DNA from: an uncultured Treponema sp.
Lineage (GTDB): Bacteria > Spirochaetota > Spirochaetia > Treponematales > Treponemataceae
Direction of reading: 5' to 3'
Assembly (NCBI GenBank): GCA_934691925.1
Contig: CAKUTI010000012.1
Coordinates: forward strand, 1 to 45,406
DNA: 45,406 bases
Position numbers and translations under genes: made by a program
Shown here: one piece after another, positions 1 to 7,218 of the stretch
Layout of the letters: every line of letters starts with the position of its first letter
How positions within the stretch are numbered: the stretch's first letter is position 1
Notes under the pieces: generated by a model
Databases searched by the model: none
Told to the model about the DNA's origin: nothing
The model's input: only the letters and a program-made list of their open reading frames with translations

Positions 1-94
1 GCCAGAATTTCTGGCTTTCGCCTTTCTCGTATCCCTTGTCTTTCCATTGGGCGGCGAATTCTCTTGCCGCTTTCTGCATTTCATTCTGAGTCAT
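1..94 (-). CDS. N-terminal fragment of a probable class I SAM-dependent DNA methyltransferase (partial)
   Basis: Only the first 31 codons are in the window; the gene runs off the left edge. The ATG is at 94 and the peptide begins MTQNEMQKAAREFAAQWKDK and continues with GYEKGESQKFW. The pattern of an alpha-helical start, a W-K-x-K-G-Y-E-K-G run and then Q-x-F-W resembles the N-terminus of large DNA methyltransferases of the type IIG/IIL (MmeI-like) kind. No catalytic motif is visible, so this is recognition by N-terminal pattern from memory only. There is no Shine-Dalgarno; an extended -10 box ends 6 nt before the ATG. Confidence 0.5.
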   Translation of the reverse strand, partial: MTQNEMQKAAREFAAQWKDKGYEKGESQKFW

Positions 95-100
95 AAAATG

Positions 101-109
101 ATTATAGCA
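101..109 (-). promoter_or_regulatory. Extended -10 promoter of the methyltransferase gene, leaderless geometry
   Basis: On the minus strand TGCTATAAT is a perfect extended -10. Six bases (CATTTT) separate it from the ATG at 94, so transcription would begin at or within a base or two of the start codon. No convincing -35 is present, as is usual for extended -10 promoters. Confidence 0.55.
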
Positions 110-120
110 CAAAAATCATG

Positions 121-150
121 GTGTCATGCTGAACTAGTTTCAGCATCTAT
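121..150. repeat. Interspersed hairpin element (TCATGCTGAA type)
   Basis: ATGCTGAA (126-133) and TTCAGCAT (139-146) form a perfect 8-bp stem around the loop CTAGT. The preceding TGTCATGCTGAA recurs at 43062-43073 next to a different hairpin. This matches a small intergenic repeat family I remember from several bacterial genomes; its function is unknown. Confidence 0.5.
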
Positions 151-236
151 AATATTTATGGAGGTTCCGAAAGTCTGGTCTCTGACCACACAGTTCTTGT
201 CTGAAACATTGCGCATTTTCTCATGAAAACTTGCAT

Positions 237-265
237 TTGCCGATGGAATGTTTTTTCATTATATT
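237..265 (+). promoter_or_regulatory. Sigma-70 promoter of the COG0523 GTPase gene
   Basis: TTGCCG (237-242), a 17-bp spacer and TATATT (260-265) precede the gene. A strong GGGGGA ribosome binding site lies at 284-289. Members of this family are often under zinc (Zur) control, but I could not pick out a clear operator here. Confidence 0.45.
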
Positions 266-292
266 TAAACGCGAATATTTTTTGGGGGATTT

Positions 293-1486
293 ATGGCAAA
301 AAAACAAATACCAATCACTTTGCTTTGCGGTTATCTTGGCGCGGGCAAAACAACGCTTTTGAATCAGGTGCTTTCAAATCAGAAAGGATATAAAGTCGCA
401 GTAATCGTCAATGATATTGGAGAAGTCAATGTTGACGCGAAACTTATCGCTGACGGCGCAAAAATCACAGACACTTCTGACATCGTTCCGCTTACAAACG
501 GCTGTATCTGCTGCACGCTCAAAACTCAGCTTGCGCAGAATATCGAGAATTTGATTAAGTCCGGAAAATACGGCTATGTTATGATTGAGGCTTCCGGAGT
601 CTGCGAGCCAATGCCAATTGCGCAGGAGCTTGAGACAATCAAGAACGGAAAACTTGACAATGTTGTTGGCGTTGTTGACGCTGCGCGCCTTGTTGACGAA
701 TTTGCAGGCGGAAACAAACTTTTGAACAAGGAAGCAATCGGCGAGGAAGATATTGAAAGCCTTCTCGTTCAGCAGATTGAATTTTGCTCAACTCTCGTAA
801 TCAACAAGAAGGATTTGGTTACAGAGGACGAGTTCAAAAAAGTGCGCAAGGTAATCGAGGCGCTTCATCCTGGAGTAAAAATCATCGAGACTGACCACGG
901 CAAAGTTGATGTTGATGAAATCCTTTCAACAGGCTCTTTTGATTTTGAGAATGTTTACGCTTCTGCCGGCTGGTGCCAGAAACTCGAGGAAGAGGAAGAT
1001 GACGACGACGAGCATGAAGAGCATCACCATGATGAGCACGGCCATGACGAAGATGAGCATGAGCATCACGAGCATCATCACCACGAGCACAAGCACGAGG
1101 GCGACTCGGGCGCAGATGAGGATGAATACGGAATCGGAACTTTCATTTATTATAGAAGAAAGCCGTTTGACCGCAAAAAGCTCGATACTTTCGCTGGAAA
1201 CTGGCCAAAGTCGATTATCCGCTGCAAGGGATTGTGCTGGTTCTCAGACGAGCCTGAAATGGCGGTTGTATTTGAGACTTCAGGCAGACAGATTTCAGCA
1301 GGATATTCAGGACAGTGGATTGCTTCCGCTCCGGCAGGCGAGCAGAAAAAAATCCTTGCTGAAAACCCTCAGATTCAAAAGGAATGGGACGAGGAAGTCG
1401 GCGACCGCATGATAAAGCTCTGCATTATCGGCCAGAACTTGGACAAAAAAGCAATCGCGGACGAGCTTGACAAGTGCCTTGCCTAA
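293..1486 (+). CDS. COG0523 (CobW/ZNG1-type) GTP-dependent metallochaperone with His-rich loop
   Basis: A 397-residue G3E-family P-loop GTPase. Walker A GYLGAGKT is at residues 13-20, the family metal site C-I-C-C at 71-74, E-A-S-G near 100, and the NKKD base-recognition motif near 172. A CobW C-terminal domain fills roughly residues 280-395. Between the two domains, around residues 231-270, is an insert with about 15 His among Asp and Glu, typical of members that store or hand over zinc (or Ni/Co). The start at 293 is supported by GGGGGA just upstream. It is monocistronic: it has its own promoter and an intrinsic terminator at 1514. The metal and client protein cannot be told from sequence. 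Confidence 0.9.
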   Translation: MAKKQIPITLLCGYLGAGKTTLLNQVLSNQKGYKVAVIVNDIGEVNVDAKLIADGAKITDTSDIVPLTNGCICCTLKTQLAQNIENLIKSGKYGYVMIEASGVCEPMPIAQELETIKNGKLDNVVGVVDAARLVDEFAGGNKLLNKEAIGEEDIESLLVQQIEFCSTLVINKKDLVTEDEFKKVRKVIEALHPGVKIIETDHGKVDVDEILSTGSFDFENVYASAGWCQKLEEEEDDDDEHEEHHHDEHGHDEDEHEHHEHHHHEHKHEGDSGADEDEYGIGTFIYYRRKPFDRKKLDTFAGNWPKSIIRCKGLCWFSDEPEMAVVFETSGRQISAGYSGQWIASAPAGEQKKILAENPQIQKEWDEEVGDRMIKLCIIGQNLDKKAIADELDKCLA

Positions 1487-1513
1487 AAGCTGAATTTGTT
1501 TGTAGATAATTTG

Positions 1514-1552
1514 AAGGATAAACGCGGAATTTTCTGTGTTTATCCTTTTTTT
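1514..1552 (+). terminator. Intrinsic terminator after the COG0523 GTPase gene
   Basis: AAGGATAAAC (1514-1523) pairs with GTTTATCCTT (1538-1547), followed by a T run to 1552. Confidence 0.8.
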
Positions 1553-1556
1553 GGGC

Positions 1557-1745
1557 TTAAACGCTTTTCTTGTATTTCAGTCCCGAAATCAAAATCGCAT
1601 CGTCTTTTAGCTCTAAATCTTCAACTGTGTCGCACGGGTCAATGAACGCGTTCAGTTCCATATAATCCTCATAATTGAATTTTGTGCCGTCGGCAAGCTC
1701 GATTTCATACGCTGAAAAATGTATTTGATTTTCGCTGGTTTTAAA
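1557..1745 (-). pseudogene. Start-less protein fragment (possible gene remnant)
   Basis: On the minus strand an open frame ends at a TAA (1557-1559) and reads FSAYEIELADGTKFNYEDYM, then ELNAFIDPCDTVEDLELKDD, then AILISGLKYKKSV. The composition is protein-like rather than random, but no ATG, GTG or TTG sits at a sensible position. Upstream the frame runs into a 9-bp inverted repeat (AAAGCCGCC, 1751-1759; GGCGGCTTT, 1776-1784). I do not recognise the family. A remnant fits best; chance is possible. Confidence 0.3.
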
Positions 1746-1750
1746 AAAGT

Positions 1751-1784
1751 AAAGCCGCCTAGTCTTAACACAATTTGGCGGCTT
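1751..1784. repeat. Inverted repeat, possible minus-strand terminator
   Basis: AAAGCCGCC (1751-1759) and GGCGGCTTT (1776-1784) form a 9-bp stem with a 16-nt loop. On the minus strand the stem is followed by ACTTTTTT, as in an intrinsic terminator. No intact minus-strand gene precedes it, so it may be a relic. Confidence 0.4.
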
Positions 1785-1903
1785 TATAGCAAATATCGTG
1801 GAGACGACCGACTGAATCAGGCATTTCCTTCCTCTTCAATATACCACATAGCTTTTTATCGGTCAATTTCGGGCTTAAAGTTCTATCGCATTTCGATTTT
1901 CTT

Positions 1904-1932
1904 TTGACAATCATCATTTTAAACATTATTAT
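1904..1932 (+). promoter_or_regulatory. Sigma-70 promoter of rny
   Basis: Consensus TTGACA (1904-1909), a 17-bp spacer and TATTAT (1927-1932). The ribosome binding site AGGAG lies at 1956-1960, so the leader is about 33 nt. This is the best housekeeping promoter in the window. Confidence 0.8.
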
Positions 1933-1971
1933 TGTAGTAATTGATTTCATAAACTAGGAGAAAAGTAGAAA

Positions 1972-3504
1972 ATGGGCAATGTGATTTTGTTCATAGGTCT
2001 CCCGGTTGCAGGAATCGTTCTTGGATGGATTATTCGATGGTGTTATGCCAGATTTCAACTATCTGCGTCAGAGCAAAAAGCTGAACGTGTAAAACAGGAT
2101 GCAATAAAGGAAGCCGAAGCACAGAAAAAAGAAATTTTGCTAGAAGCAAAAGACCAAATCATTCGTGAACGAAAACAGCAGGAACGGGAAGATCGTGACA
2201 GACGTGCTGAAGTTCAGAAGTACGAAGCGCGTGTAAACAAGAAGGAAGAGCTGATTGACAAACGGGCAGAGGAATTCGACAAGAAAGAAGCCGATTTCCA
2301 GAACCGTGTCAACGCGATGAAACGGCGTGAAGAGCAGATGCAGGCTCAGGAAGACAAGTACCGTCAGGAACTTGAAAGAATTTCCGGAATTACTGCAAAA
2401 GAGGCTAAAGATTTAATTATCAAGGACCTCGAAAATGATGCCCGGCACGATGCGCAGGCTTTGCTTAACAAGATTGAGCAGGAATCGCAGCTTACAGCTG
2501 AGAAAAAGGCTCTTGAAATTCTTGTCTCAGCAATGCAGCGGGTTGCCACGGAGACAACAGGCGACATAACAGTTGCCACAGTTTCTCTTCCGGGCGACGA
2601 GATGAAAGGAAGAATCATCGGACGTGAGGGACGGAATATCCGCGCTCTTGAGACTTTGACAGGTGTTGACATCATAATTGACGACACGCCGGAAGCAGTT
2701 GTTATCAGCTGTTTCGACCCTGTCAGAAAAGAGATTGCGAAGCAGTCGCTTGAGCGTCTCGTTACAGATGGAAGAATCCATCCTGCGAGAATTGAAGAGA
2801 TTGTTCAGAAAGTAACTCGTGAGATTCAGCAGAAAATTTACGAAGAGGGCGAGAAAGTCCTTTTCGACTTGGGAATCCACAATATGAGCCAGGACGGAGT
2901 CCGGGCGTTGGGGCGGCTTTATTTCCGCACAAGCTACGGTCAGAATGTTCTTGTTCATTCGCGGGAAGTTGCGGAGCTAGCTAGTTTGATTGCCGCTGAA
3001 GTTGGAGCGAACAGGGAGCTTGCTAAGCGAGCTGCGTTGCTTCACGACATCGGAAAAGGCGCGGAAAATGACAGCGACCAGAACCATGCGGAAGTGGGCG
3101 CGGAAATGGCTAGAAAAATGGGCGAAGACCCTAAAATCGTCAATGCCATTGCTGCACACCATAACGACTGCGAGCCTGAAACTGTAGAGGCTGTAATCGT
3201 TCAGATTGCGGATGCGATAAGCGCGGCTAGACCGGGCGCACGCCGTGAGACTGTTGACAACTACGTTAAGCGTCTTGAAAATTTGGAAGAGATTGCTGAA
3301 AAATTCCCGGGCGTTGAAAAGGCGTATGCAATTCAGGCAGGCCGCGAGCTGAGAATCCTTGTGAACAATGAGAAGATTCCGGACGGCGAGGTTAAAGAGC
3401 TTGCGCAGAAAATTGCCAAGCAGATTGAAACCGACTTGCGTTATCCGGGCAGAATAAAGCTTACAATGATTCGCGAGACACGAATCGTGGAATATGCACG
3501 TTAA
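1972..3504 (+). CDS. rny: Ribonuclease Y
   Basis: A membrane-anchored endoribonuclease that starts bulk mRNA decay; 510 residues, normal for the family. An N-terminal transmembrane helix (about residues 4-22) is followed by a long charged coiled coil (about 30-180). A KH RNA-binding domain follows, with GRIIGREGRNIR near 212. The HD metal-dependent phosphodiesterase domain has the signature LLHDIGKG near 355-362. It stands alone, with a consensus promoter and an intrinsic terminator. The start is set by the AGGAG 11 nt upstream and by the membrane helix beginning at once. Confidence 0.97.
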   Translation: MGNVILFIGLPVAGIVLGWIIRWCYARFQLSASEQKAERVKQDAIKEAEAQKKEILLEAKDQIIRERKQQEREDRDRRAEVQKYEARVNKKEELIDKRAEEFDKKEADFQNRVNAMKRREEQMQAQEDKYRQELERISGITAKEAKDLIIKDLENDARHDAQALLNKIEQESQLTAEKKALEILVSAMQRVATETTGDITVATVSLPGDEMKGRIIGREGRNIRALETLTGVDIIIDDTPEAVVISCFDPVRKEIAKQSLERLVTDGRIHPARIEEIVQKVTREIQQKIYEEGEKVLFDLGIHNMSQDGVRALGRLYFRTSYGQNVLVHSREVAELASLIAAEVGANRELAKRAALLHDIGKGAENDSDQNHAEVGAEMARKMGEDPKIVNAIAAHHNDCEPETVEAVIVQIADAISAARPGARRETVDNYVKRLENLEEIAEKFPGVEKAYAIQAGRELRILVNNEKIPDGEVKELAQKIAKQIETDLRYPGRIKLTMIRETRIVEYAR

Positions 3505-3523
3505 GCGTGTGAACTAAAAAATG

Positions 3524-3559
3524 AAAAGCACTTTGGTTTTTTGCCAAAGTGCTTTTTTT
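3524..3559 (+). terminator. Intrinsic terminator of rny
   Basis: AAAAGCACTTTGG (3524-3536) pairs perfectly with CCAAAGTGCTTTT (3544-3556), ending in a run of seven Ts. Confidence 0.9.
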
Positions 3560-3591
3560 GTGCCCTTGATGGAATTAAAATATCCATCGCT

Positions 3592-3693
3592 ATTTAATCT
3601 GCTGCACGGATGCGGCAACAAGGCAAAGAGAGAATTTTTGAAAAAAAAATTCTCGTTGAAAGGAAAAATGCAGGGATGTATTTTTGTTCTTTA
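3592..3693. repeat. Composite hairpin element, copy 1
   Basis: About 100 bp closely matching 3748-3846. It contains a degenerate GC hairpin (CTGCACGGATGCGG), then GAGAATTTTT paired with AAAAATTCTC (3630-3654), then AAAAATGC paired with GTATTTTT. Open frames across it are by-products of the repeat. Confidence 0.75.
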
Positions 3694-3747
3694 CGCCGTC
3701 GCAGCATAGCTGCTCGGAGACTCGTTAAAATCAGTACGTTTGCTTTT

Positions 3748-3846
3748 TTTAATCTGCCGCATGGATGCGGCAACAAAGCAAAGAGAGAATTTTTGAAGAA
3801 AATTCTCGTTGAAACCAAAAATACAGGATGTATTTTTGGTTTCTTA
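3748..3846. repeat. Composite hairpin element, copy 2; its last hairpin abuts the lptB stop
   Basis: Second copy, offset about 156 bp. It has the perfect GC palindrome CCGCATGGATGCGG (3757-3770), an AT hairpin with 9-bp arms GAGAATTTT and AAAATTCTC, and a 12-bp hairpin AACCAAAAATAC/GTATTTTTGGTT with loop AGGAT. The last one touches the lptB stop codon and probably acts as its terminator. The same 14-nt GC palindrome recurs at 31189-31202. Confidence 0.75.
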
Positions 3847-4641
3847 CATATGAAAATTTTCGCCGAGATAGATTTCTCTTGCTTGTTCGTTTTTGATAAT
3901 TGCTTCTTTGTCGCCTTCGACCAAAATCTGGCCGGTGCTTACGATGTATGCGCGTGAAGTGATTTCAAGGGTGTCGCGGACGTTGTGGTCTGTAATCAGC
4001 ACGCCGATGTTTTTCTTTGCGAGAATTTTTATTATTCCTTTGATGTCGGCTACCGCAATCGGGTCGATTCCAGCGAACGGCTCATCCAAAAGAAGAAATT
4101 TCGGCTCGATTGCAAGTGAACGCGCAATTTCAGTTCTTCGCCGCTCTCCGCCGCTCAATGTGTATGCAAACTGTTTTCTGATGTGTCCGATTCCAAATTC
4201 TTCGATGAGCTCTTCAAGACGTTTTCGCTTTTCTTTTCGGTCGATGTCTTTTCGTGTCTCCAAAATCGACCAGATATTTTCTTCGACCGTAAGTTTTTTG
4301 AAAACGCTCGGCTCTTGCGGAAGGTAGGAGATTCCGGCTTTTGCGCGCTTGTACATTGGAAGCGAAGTCACGTTTTTGCCGTCAAGGAGAATCTGCCCGG
4401 AAGTCGGCTTGTGAAAACCTACGACCATGTAAAAGCTCGTTGTTTTTCCGGCTCCGTTCGGACCTAAAAGCCCGACAACTTCGCCTGAGTGAATCTTGAA
4501 ATTTACGCCCTGAACAGCTTTTTTTCTGCCGAAATATTTGTGCAGGTCCCTTGCTTCAAGCGTGTGAATCTGATTTTTGTTTTCTACTTCTTTTGAAGCT
4601 ATCTCAGTCTTGAGTTTTTCGTCAGAAAAATTGTTATTCAT
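3844..4641 (-). CDS. lptB: LptB: ATPase of the LPS/LOS export ABC transporter
   Basis: A cytoplasmic ABC ATPase of about 265 residues that powers lipopolysaccharide-type glycolipid extraction to the outer membrane. Walker [10 protein letters not shown] is at about residues 60-68; the signature LSGGERRR, Walker [12 protein letters not shown] and the switch His in ITDHNVRDT follow. I chose the ATG at 4641 ([10 protein letters not shown]), which overlaps the lptA stop by 8 nt (ATGAATAA) and has a GAGGGCG site. An upstream in-frame ATG at 4689 would run 56 nt into lptA. It is the last gene of lptC-lptA-lptB. The 30-residue N-terminal extension before the ABC fold is unusual and charged. Confidence 0.92.
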   Translation of the reverse strand: MNNNFSDEKLKTEIASKEVENKNQIHTLEARDLHKYFGRKKAVQGVNFKIHSGEVVGLLGPNGAGKTTSFYMVVGFHKPTSGQILLDGKNVTSLPMYKRAKAGISYLPQEPSVFKKLTVEENIWSILETRKDIDRKEKRKRLEELIEEFGIGHIRKQFAYTLSGGERRRTEIARSLAIEPKFLLLDEPFAGIDPIAVADIKGIIKILAKKNIGVLITDHNVRDTLEITSRAYIVSTGQILVEGDKEAIIKNEQAREIYLGENFHM

Positions 4642-5494
4642 TTTCGCCCTCGCTTGCCGATTTTGAATCTTGCGCCGCGCTGTTTTCATTTCCGAAATTG
4701 CCCAAATCTTTTTGCGGCTCTTTGTTTTCGTTTTCAGATTTTATTTCTTTTGGCTTTTCGCTTTCTGTTGAAGTTTTTTCTTTTTGATTCTCTGACTTTT
4801 TTGCGTCTGAAACTTTTCCGCTGACTCTTCCGTCAAGCCTGATTTCCTGCGTTTCAAGATTCAAGCTGATTTCCTGCGCCCTGAAAGAATCTTCGCCCTG
4901 AACGATTTTCGGATTTCCAGTCATTTCGAGCATTTGCTTGCCTTTTCGGTAAATTGCGAACGCCGCAGTGCAAGTGTTGTCTTTTTGCTTGATTGAAACG
5001 TTGATTTGCATTGTCGCGATTTCTGTGTTCTGGTCATATTCGATTATTTGCGCGTCCGCTTTCACGTCGTTCGCCGTATCTGTCATGCTTACTGCATCCT
5101 CAAGCCGCGCGATTTTCGTTGTGCGGTCGTATTTCATGTTCCCGCAGGTAAAATCCAGACCGCTTTCCGTGTTTTTGCCATCGACCGTGCCGCTCGCCGT
5201 TATGTATCTGAAATTTTCGCCCGACAAAGTGATTGAGTCCGCCTTGATTTCCATTGCCTCTGTTTTTACGTAAGCATTTCCCAAAAGCGTTGTAGCCTCG
5301 TTTTTGCTTCCTGTTTTTCCGTTCATTGAATCTGCATGAAAAACGATTTTTTCGCAGTAAGCAGGATTTTCGCTAAGAAAAAAAACAAAAAAAGCGAAAA
5401 AAACTGCGCTAAAAAGATTTTTGAAAGCGATTTTTTCTGCAAAGAAAGCTTTTTTAGAAGAATTTGAAAAATGCGCGCGAAATTTTCTTGTCAT
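4634..5494 (-). CDS. lptA: LptA/OstA-like periplasmic LPS transport protein with acidic tail
   Basis: A 286-residue protein with a Lys-rich N-terminus and hydrophobic signal segment (about 24-47, ending AYC). An OstA/LptA beta-jellyroll region follows (about 50-225), with repeated phrases such as [14 protein letters not shown]-type strands and DGRVSG. It should form the periplasmic bridge between LptC and the outer-membrane translocon. From about residue 230 the chain is a Ser/Glu/Lys/Asn-rich low-complexity tail not expected in LptA. The start overlaps the lptC stop (ATGA), so translation is probably coupled. Confidence 0.8.
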   Translation of the reverse strand: MTRKFRAHFSNSSKKAFFAEKIAFKNLFSAVFFAFFVFFLSENPAYCEKIVFHADSMNGKTGSKNEATTLLGNAYVKTEAMEIKADSITLSGENFRYITASGTVDGKNTESGLDFTCGNMKYDRTTKIARLEDAVSMTDTANDVKADAQIIEYDQNTEIATMQINVSIKQKDNTCTAAFAIYRKGKQMLEMTGNPKIVQGEDSFRAQEISLNLETQEIRLDGRVSGKVSDAKKSENQKEKTSTESEKPKEIKSENENKEPQKDLGNFGNENSAAQDSKSASEGENE

Positions 5495-6156
5495 TTTGTT
5501 TTCCTGTCCGCATTTTGATTTTTTTGAGTTGAAGACTCTGCATTTATTTTAGAATTTTCCTCAAATGATTTTTCGCCATTTTCGGTTTCGTTTTGATTGT
5601 TTTCTGTCTCTTCCGTCTCGATTGTTCCCGAAACTCCGTATTCAAAAGAAAATGCTTTGCTCACGCCGCTTCCGCTGAATCCAGTCCCCGAAACTTCCAT
5701 TCCTTCTTTTTTTAGTGTAACTTCCGAGTCGTAATCGCTTGTGATTTGCTCGGATTTTTTGTTGAAAGCAAGGCTTTGCGCATTTATCTCCATTTTTTGA
5801 GAAATCATATTCAGATAAATGTCGTTGAAAAGCTTGTAGTTCTCTGTGTTTGTTTTTGCTTCAAGAAGACCGCAGCTGCCGCTTGTTTCAAGTTTTCCGT
5901 CGTTGTCATAAGAATCGAATTCCGCGTTTTTTGCATAAGTTGAGCTGTCGGATTTGTACTGCTCGATTTTTTCCGCCTGCAGCTTGATTTTTGATTTTCC
6001 GGCCTCGTAACGTGAAAAACTTGCGTCGTTAAAAATAAATTCCGGGATTGTCTCTTCTGAATTTTGCGATTTGTAATATTCGAGCGAGCAGGACAAGAAA
6101 AATGATGAAAATATCAGCGTTGCGAGAATCGCTTTTAAGAATTTTTTTAAATTCAT
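5491..6156 (-). CDS. lptC: LptC-like lipoprotein of the LPS export system
   Basis: About 221 residues from the ATG at 6156. The N-terminus MNLKKFLKAILATLIF is a signal peptide ending in a spirochete-type lipobox, FLSC. The body has the strand-rich LptC/OstA-like pattern (about 40-170), ending with a Glu/Asn/Gln-rich tail. Position directly before lptA and lptB supports the call; sequence alone would be weaker. A longer reading from a TTG at 6192 is possible but would bury the signal peptide. No Shine-Dalgarno precedes the ATG; a promoter with leaderless spacing does. Confidence 0.72.
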   Translation of the reverse strand: MNLKKFLKAILATLIFSSFFLSCSLEYYKSQNSEETIPEFIFNDASFSRYEAGKSKIKLQAEKIEQYKSDSSTYAKNAEFDSYDNDGKLETSGSCGLLEAKTNTENYKLFNDIYLNMISQKMEINAQSLAFNKKSEQITSDYDSEVTLKKEGMEVSGTGFSGSGVSKAFSFEYGVSGTIETEETENNQNETENGEKSFEENSKINAESSTQKNQNADRKTK

Positions 6157-6163
6157 TTTGCAG

Positions 6164-6192
6164 ATTTTATCATAAAAACGGCAGCGAATCAA
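6164..6192 (-). promoter_or_regulatory. lptCAB promoter, leaderless geometry
   Basis: TTGATT (6187-6192), a 17-bp spacer and TAAAAT (6164-6169) preceded by TGA (extended -10). Only seven bases (CTGCAAA) lie between the -10 and the lptC ATG. Confidence 0.6.
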
Positions 6193-6308
6193 AATTCCGT
6201 TTTTTGCGAAATTATTTTTTTGTTTTCAGATTTTTCATCGGTTTCTGCAATCTTTTTGATTTTTCGCGAGATTTCTCTAATCACCTCGATTTTTTTATTT
6301 TCCAGCAA
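6189..6308 (-). CDS. Small Lys/Glu-rich reading frame upstream of lptC (uncertain)
   Basis: From a TTG at 6308 a 39-residue frame reads MLENKKIEVIREISRKIKKI and on to KTEF, with a TGA overlapping the lptC -35 box. The heptad-like charge pattern would make an amphipathic helix. There is no good ribosome binding site, and AT-rich non-coding DNA easily yields such K/E/I/N peptides. I give it low weight; it fills most of the gap between lptC and cheR. Confidence 0.2.
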   Translation of the reverse strand: MLENKKIEVIREISRKIKKIAETDEKSENKKIISQKTEF

Positions 6309-6352
6309 TTTTTTTTCCGTTGAAATTGGAGACTTTGGAGATAAATTCTTAA

Positions 6353-6381
6353 TTTACAATTAAAAGTTCACGGTGTATAAT
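6353..6381 (+). promoter_or_regulatory. cheR promoter, leaderless geometry
   Basis: TTTACA (6353-6358), a 17-bp spacer and perfect TATAAT (6376-6381). Seven bases (CTTTTAT) separate the -10 from the cheR ATG and no Shine-Dalgarno is present. Confidence 0.7.
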
Positions 6382-6388
6382 CTTTTAT

Positions 6389-7204
6389 ATGGCAGATTTA
6401 TTAACTGATGCAGAATTTGATATGTTCCGCAAGGTGATTTATGATGAAAGCGGAATTACATTTTCAGCGACAAATCGCTCGATTCTTGACAGCCGCTTAA
6501 AAGAAAAGCTTCGTGAAAAGCAGCTTGATTCAGTAGAAGAATATTATCGTCTTATCCGTTCCAACAAGGAAGAAATGAAGACGATGCTCGATTCTGTAAC
6601 GACCAATTTGACTAGATTTTTTAGAAATCAGCCTCATTTTGACGCTTTGGTCAATTACGTTATTCCGCATATTCTTGAATGTAAAAAGAAAACTGGCGAC
6701 ACGACTGTGAGGATTTGGAGCGCAGGCTGCTCAACTGGCGAAGAGCCGTACACAATCGCGATGATTCTTGCCGACATTTTGCCGCCGCCTTACAAATTTC
6801 AAATCACAGCTTCTGATATTTCGCTAAAGTCGCTTATGGTCGGCCAGCAGGGATTTTATCCTGACGCGAGAGTTGCGGGAATTCCTGAAAAATATCTTCA
6901 AAGATTTTTTACAAAGGTTGACAAAGGCTATCAGGTAAAGCGCGAGCTGATGAGCACAATCAAATTCGACTATCACAACTTGCGGAACGATTCCGGAGCA
7001 AGAAATCTTGACGTTGTGTTCTGCCGGAACGTCTTGATTTATTTTGACGAGGCTGCCCAAAAAGCGACAATCGACCGTTTTTGGGATTCTATGGGGCCAC
7101 ATTCTTATCTTTTTATCGGACATTCTGAGTCTCTTTTTGGAATGGACACGAAATTTGAATTCTTGAAGACCCAGTGGGCTTGCCTTTACCAAAAACAGCT
7201 TTAG
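6389..7204 (+). CDS. cheR: CheR: chemotaxis receptor glutamate methyltransferase
   Basis: A 271-residue S-adenosylmethionine-dependent enzyme that methylates glutamates on chemoreceptors during adaptation. An all-helical CheR N-domain (about 1-75) precedes the methyltransferase domain, with SAGCSTGEEPYT as the SAM-binding loop near 110-121 and DVVFCRNVLIYF near 210. It lies 14 nt before cheB, its antagonist, in the same direction, so the two are probably co-transcribed. The start is fixed by the -10 box only 7 nt upstream. Confidence 0.96.
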   Translation: MADLLTDAEFDMFRKVIYDESGITFSATNRSILDSRLKEKLREKQLDSVEEYYRLIRSNKEEMKTMLDSVTTNLTRFFRNQPHFDALVNYVIPHILECKKKTGDTTVRIWSAGCSTGEEPYTIAMILADILPPPYKFQITASDISLKSLMVGQQGFYPDARVAGIPEKYLQRFFTKVDKGYQVKRELMSTIKFDYHNLRNDSGARNLDVVFCRNVLIYFDEAAQKATIDRFWDSMGPHSYLFIGHSESLFGMDTKFEFLKTQWACLYQKQL

Positions 7205-7218
7205 GATTATACAGATTT

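Noticed and set aside
906..1412. 168-codon plus-strand frame inside the COG0523 gene
   Set aside because: Out-of-frame shadow of the His/Asp-rich coding region; Met/Thr/Ser-rich composition comes from reading CAT/GAT/GAG repeats in another frame.
3610..3957. 115-codon plus-strand frame over the duplicated element
   Set aside because: Runs through the hairpin repeats and into antisense lptB; peptide repetition reflects the DNA repeat.
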